A DNA stretch of 64,000 nt. Origin: Streptomyces angustmyceticus (GTDB lineage: Bacteria > Actinomycetota > Actinomycetes > Streptomycetales > Streptomycetaceae). The position numbers and the translations under genes are program-made. This document shows, piece by piece, positions 62,018-64,000 of the stretch; within the stretch, counting starts at the first letter, position 1, and every line of letters begins with the position of its first letter. The notes beneath the pieces are model-generated. The model was not told the origin of the DNA, made no database searches, and saw only the letters and a program-made list of their open reading frames with translations. Location of the stretch: positions 496,001 to 560,000 of the forward strand of contig NZ_CP082945.1 of assembly GCF_019933235.1 (NCBI RefSeq). Direction: 5' to 3'.

Positions 62018-62344
62018 ATGGACGTCAAGGGCGTACTCGGCAGCATCAGTTTCGACGGCGAATGGATCACCATCACCAAGACGCCTGTCGGGCCCAGGCC
62101 GGCACCGGTGCGGATCCGGGCCGCAGACGTCACCGGGACCCGCTACAAGGAGGGCACCAGGCTCATGCACGGCTACGTGCAGTTCGTCCTGCCCGGCAGC
62201 GTCGCCGCAGCCGAGAAGGGTGGGGTGTTGGCCGCGGGCCGGCCGCCCTACGAGGACCCGCACAGCCTGTCCGTCCCCCGCAAAAGCAACGACGCTGCAG
62301 CGAAGCTCGTCGCCGCTGTGGAGCAAGCGCGGGCTAGCCGGTGA
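62018..62344 (+). CDS. DUF4429-like protein on the opposite strand (moron candidate)
   Basis: 108 residues from ATG 62018 behind GGGGGC. MDVKGVLGSISFDGEWITIT, then PAPVRIRAADVTGTRYKEGT and VPRKSNDAAAKLVAAVEQA resemble the DUF4429 domain of Streptomyces (a bacterial PH-like fold). It is the only rightward gene inside the leftward structural operon and its stop overlaps the convergent connector gene by 11 bp. Such insertions (morons) are usually expressed in the lysogen. Confidence 0.8.
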   Translation: MDVKGVLGSISFDGEWITITKTPVGPRPAPVRIRAADVTGTRYKEGTRLMHGYVQFVLPGSVAAAEKGGVLAAGRPPYEDPHSLSVPRKSNDAAAKLVAAVEQARASR

Positions 62345-62696
62345 CCCGGTCCGCGGCGAACTGCATCGGACCGCGGGTGCCGGTGAACGGGGACCGTCCC
62401 CAGTCGCCTGGCTCGCCCGTGATCTCGCAGACCTCGCCGCGGATACGCACCTGATCCGTCGTCCGCCAATCCGATCCAGCCGGGGCGTAGACGGTGTAGC
62501 CGACGATGACCGTGTCCCGGGCCTGCTGCTCCGCGCCACCCACAGCCGGAGACTCCGAGCGAGGCACCACCACACAGCCAGCCACAGGCAGCTCAGCGAC
62601 CGTCCCAGGGATCGGCTGCCCGCGAGGATCCCGGCCAGGAGACGGGCCGCGACGCATCCGCACCACCGTCTCCCCAAACGGGTACGGGGCCGGCAT
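62334..62696 (-). CDS. Head-closure type connector protein
   Basis: 120 residues from ATG 62696, which overlaps the previous stop (TGATG). MPAPYPFGETVVRMRRGPSP, then TVIVGYTVYAPAGSDWRTTD and RGEVCEITGEPGDW fit small head-closure proteins between the adaptor and neck genes. Confidence 0.72.
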   Translation of the reverse strand: MPAPYPFGETVVRMRRGPSPGRDPRGQPIPGTVAELPVAGCVVVPRSESPAVGGAEQQARDTVIVGYTVYAPAGSDWRTTDQVRIRGEVCEITGEPGDWGRSPFTGTRGPMQFAADRVTG

Positions 62697-63115
62697 CAGG
62701 GATACTCCCAACCCGGCTCGTACTCGCCGTCCACAAGCAGTGGATCAGCATCGAGCGGCCACGACGCCCAAGGGTTGGCGTCCGCCGGCGTCGGGTCCAC
62801 GGTGAATGCGCCACCGCGGCCGGCGAGGCTCTTCAACGCCGCCTTGTCGGCCTTCGTTAGGTACAGGCCACCGCTACCGCTGGGCCGCTGTACCGACATG
62901 GGGCCGATCGTCTCGTAAGACACCTGCTGCGGGTTGACGTAGGCTCTGCCCGCAGCTGACAGCACGATCGCCGTCGCCTGATCCGGCAAGGGCTTCACCA
63001 CGGACTCAGCGAGCGCAACGGCTTGGAGGATCAGTAGATCCGCGCGGTCGCCCTGGATCTCGTCGAGTCCCAGGTACAGGCCGAGTTGTTCGGCGGTAGG
63101 AGTCACGAACGCCAT
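62696..63115 (-). CDS. Head-tail adaptor (gp6-like) protein
   Basis: 139 residues from ATG 63115. Starts AFVTPTAEQLGLYLG, then LLILQAVALAESVVKPLPDQ and AGRAYVNPQQVSYETIGPMS; this is the pattern of phage head-tail adaptor proteins. The C-terminal part is Pro-rich. Confidence 0.75.
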   Translation of the reverse strand: MAFVTPTAEQLGLYLGLDEIQGDRADLLILQAVALAESVVKPLPDQATAIVLSAAGRAYVNPQQVSYETIGPMSVQRPSGSGGLYLTKADKAALKSLAGRGGAFTVDPTPADANPWASWPLDADPLLVDGEYEPGWEYP

Positions 63116-63128
63116 GGCGGTACTCCTC

Positions 63129-64000
63129 TCAGGCCAGTGCCTCCACGGCATCGCACCAAGCCGCAAGCTCCGCAGTCGGGTCGAGTTCCGCTGAGCGCGC
63201 CTTGGCCCGCTTGCTCGCGAGCCGGTACTCGGCGGGCGTCCGCAACTTACGGATCACCGCCTCGTAGCCTGCGGTGTCGTTGCGATCGACGAAAATACCG
63301 GCCTCACCAAGGGACTCTGCGAGGCCCGGCGTAGGGTGCGCGACGACCGGGATGCCAGAGGCAAGCGCCTCAGCTCCCGCCCTTCCCCATGACTCGTAGG
63401 AGCTGGGCATCAGCAGCACGCGGGTGCGGCTGTAGACCTGCTCCCGCATGTCCTCGCCGCGGACGTGGTCGAGGACCGTCAGGTTGGGCAGGTCTGGAAG
63501 GATCTGCTCACCATAGGCGCCCCGCACCGCCAGGAACTCCTGATCCGGCATGCGCTTGGCCAGAGACTCCAGGACGTGGCCGCCCTTGGCCTCATTGCAG
63601 TTGATCAGCGTGATGGCCTTGCCCGGCTTCGTCGCGTACTCGTCGGCGAACACCGGCGGACGCACGATCAGCGACTGCTCGGGGCGAACCGACTTCGGGT
63701 ACTCAGCGAAGAACAGCTCGGCCTCCGCCTCCATCCACCGGCTGTTGTACACCGCAAGCGCAGTCCCACCAGCCGCCATATGACGAAAGGTTGGCGCATG
63801 CGTGTTGTGGCACACCACGACGACCGGCTTGCCGTAACCGCGAGCGAGAGCCGACGTCGACGGCACACACTCCAGATGCGATACCAAGACATCCGCCCGG
63901 CGCACAGCCGTCGCGAAGTCCAGGCGGGCCTCCATCGGCACCACCTGTATGCCCCGGTACTCGTAGACCTCGTGGGCCCGCCCGTACCGGGACAGCCAGA
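63129..64000 (-). CDS. Glycosyltransferase (GT4-like) in the phage head region, 5' end outside window
   Basis: The frame is open to the right edge (LSRYGRAHEVYEYRGIQVVP precedes the first start at 63944), so about 290 residues are visible and the start lies beyond. GT-B fold of the GT4 type: KPVVVVCHNTHAPTF, 'ITLINCNEAKGGHVLESLAK', 'VLLMPSSYESWGRAGAEALA' (the E-x7-E motif with SYESWGRAG) and 'IPVVAHPTPGLAESL'. It uses a nucleotide sugar. In phage structural blocks such enzymes can glycosylate capsid or tail proteins. Confidence 0.85.
   Translation of the reverse strand, partial: WLSRYGRAHEVYEYRGIQVVPMEARLDFATAVRRADVLVSHLECVPSTSALARGYGKPVVVVCHNTHAPTFRHMAAGGTALAVYNSRWMEAEAELFFAEYPKSVRPEQSLIVRPPVFADEYATKPGKAITLINCNEAKGGHVLESLAKRMPDQEFLAVRGAYGEQILPDLPNLTVLDHVRGEDMREQVYSRTRVLLMPSSYESWGRAGAEALASGIPVVAHPTPGLAESLGEAGIFVDRNDTAGYEAVIRKLRTPAEYRLASKRAKARSAELDPTAELAAWCDAVEALA

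Overview
The window reads as high-GC Streptomyces chromosome carrying a decayed insertion and most of an integrated tailed phage. The evidence is the GC-rich codon use, GTG and TTG starts, the ureABCFGD and bioF/bioBAD gene orders, and Streptomyces-type small families (DUF6233, DUF6415, DUF3761). No tRNA, rRNA or CRISPR array was recognised.

1-26.65 kb is host core and accessory DNA. It starts with four small genes of a roadblock/LC7-like cluster (338-2553). A complete leftward urease operon ureA-B-C-F-G-D without ureE follows (7206 to 2570), then a secreted M28 aminopeptidase. A Phd/YefM antitoxin gene without a toxin sits divergent from clpP across a TGTACA operator. A c-di-AMP (ydaO-type) riboswitch precedes an NlpC/P60 hydrolase. 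LysE and LysR genes, bioF divergent from bioB-bioA-bioD, a methyltransferase, a Fic-like/RHH pair, a CAP protein and a GNAT acetyltransferase come next. The stretch ends with two coupled CNNM/CorC-type membrane proteins, a FAD monooxygenase with twin TetR-type operators and its convergent TetR gene, and an SGNH hydrolase.

26.65-35.5 kb is a decayed island between the SGNH hydrolase gene and purB. It holds at least four transposase remnants (one IS701-like, three IS5-like). Cargo genes encode a plant-type glutaminyl-peptide cyclotransferase, an FG-GAP repeat protein, a PAP2-like membrane protein, an AraC regulator, a secreted PLAT-domain protein and a phytase-like fragment. The 3' end of the SGNH gene occurs twice, once on each side of the island (about 90% identical over 125 bp), which suggests an integration or recombination event.

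35.5-37.1 kb holds purB and the first 32 codons of mug (mismatch-specific DNA glycosylase). mug is interrupted by the prophage, so attL lies inside it.

37.1-64 kb is a siphovirus-type prophage that runs off the right edge. Leftmost are a tyrosine integrase, a GntR regulator with a palindromic operator, small genes, and a leftward operon encoding a second tyrosine recombinase, an endonuclease VII-like protein and a Cys-rich protein. Five short rightward ORFs follow, several joined by a repeated stop/RBS/start junction, and then an XRE-type regulator. The late genes run right to left: glycosyltransferase (partial), head-tail connectors, tail terminator, tail tube, G/G-T assembly chaperones with a -1 frameshift site, a 1619-residue tape measure protein with two cell-wall hydrolase domains, tail-tip proteins, amidase, holin-like protein, and three coupled membrane proteins of which one is collagen-like. 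A DUF4429-like gene on the opposite strand (62018-62344) sits inside the structural block.
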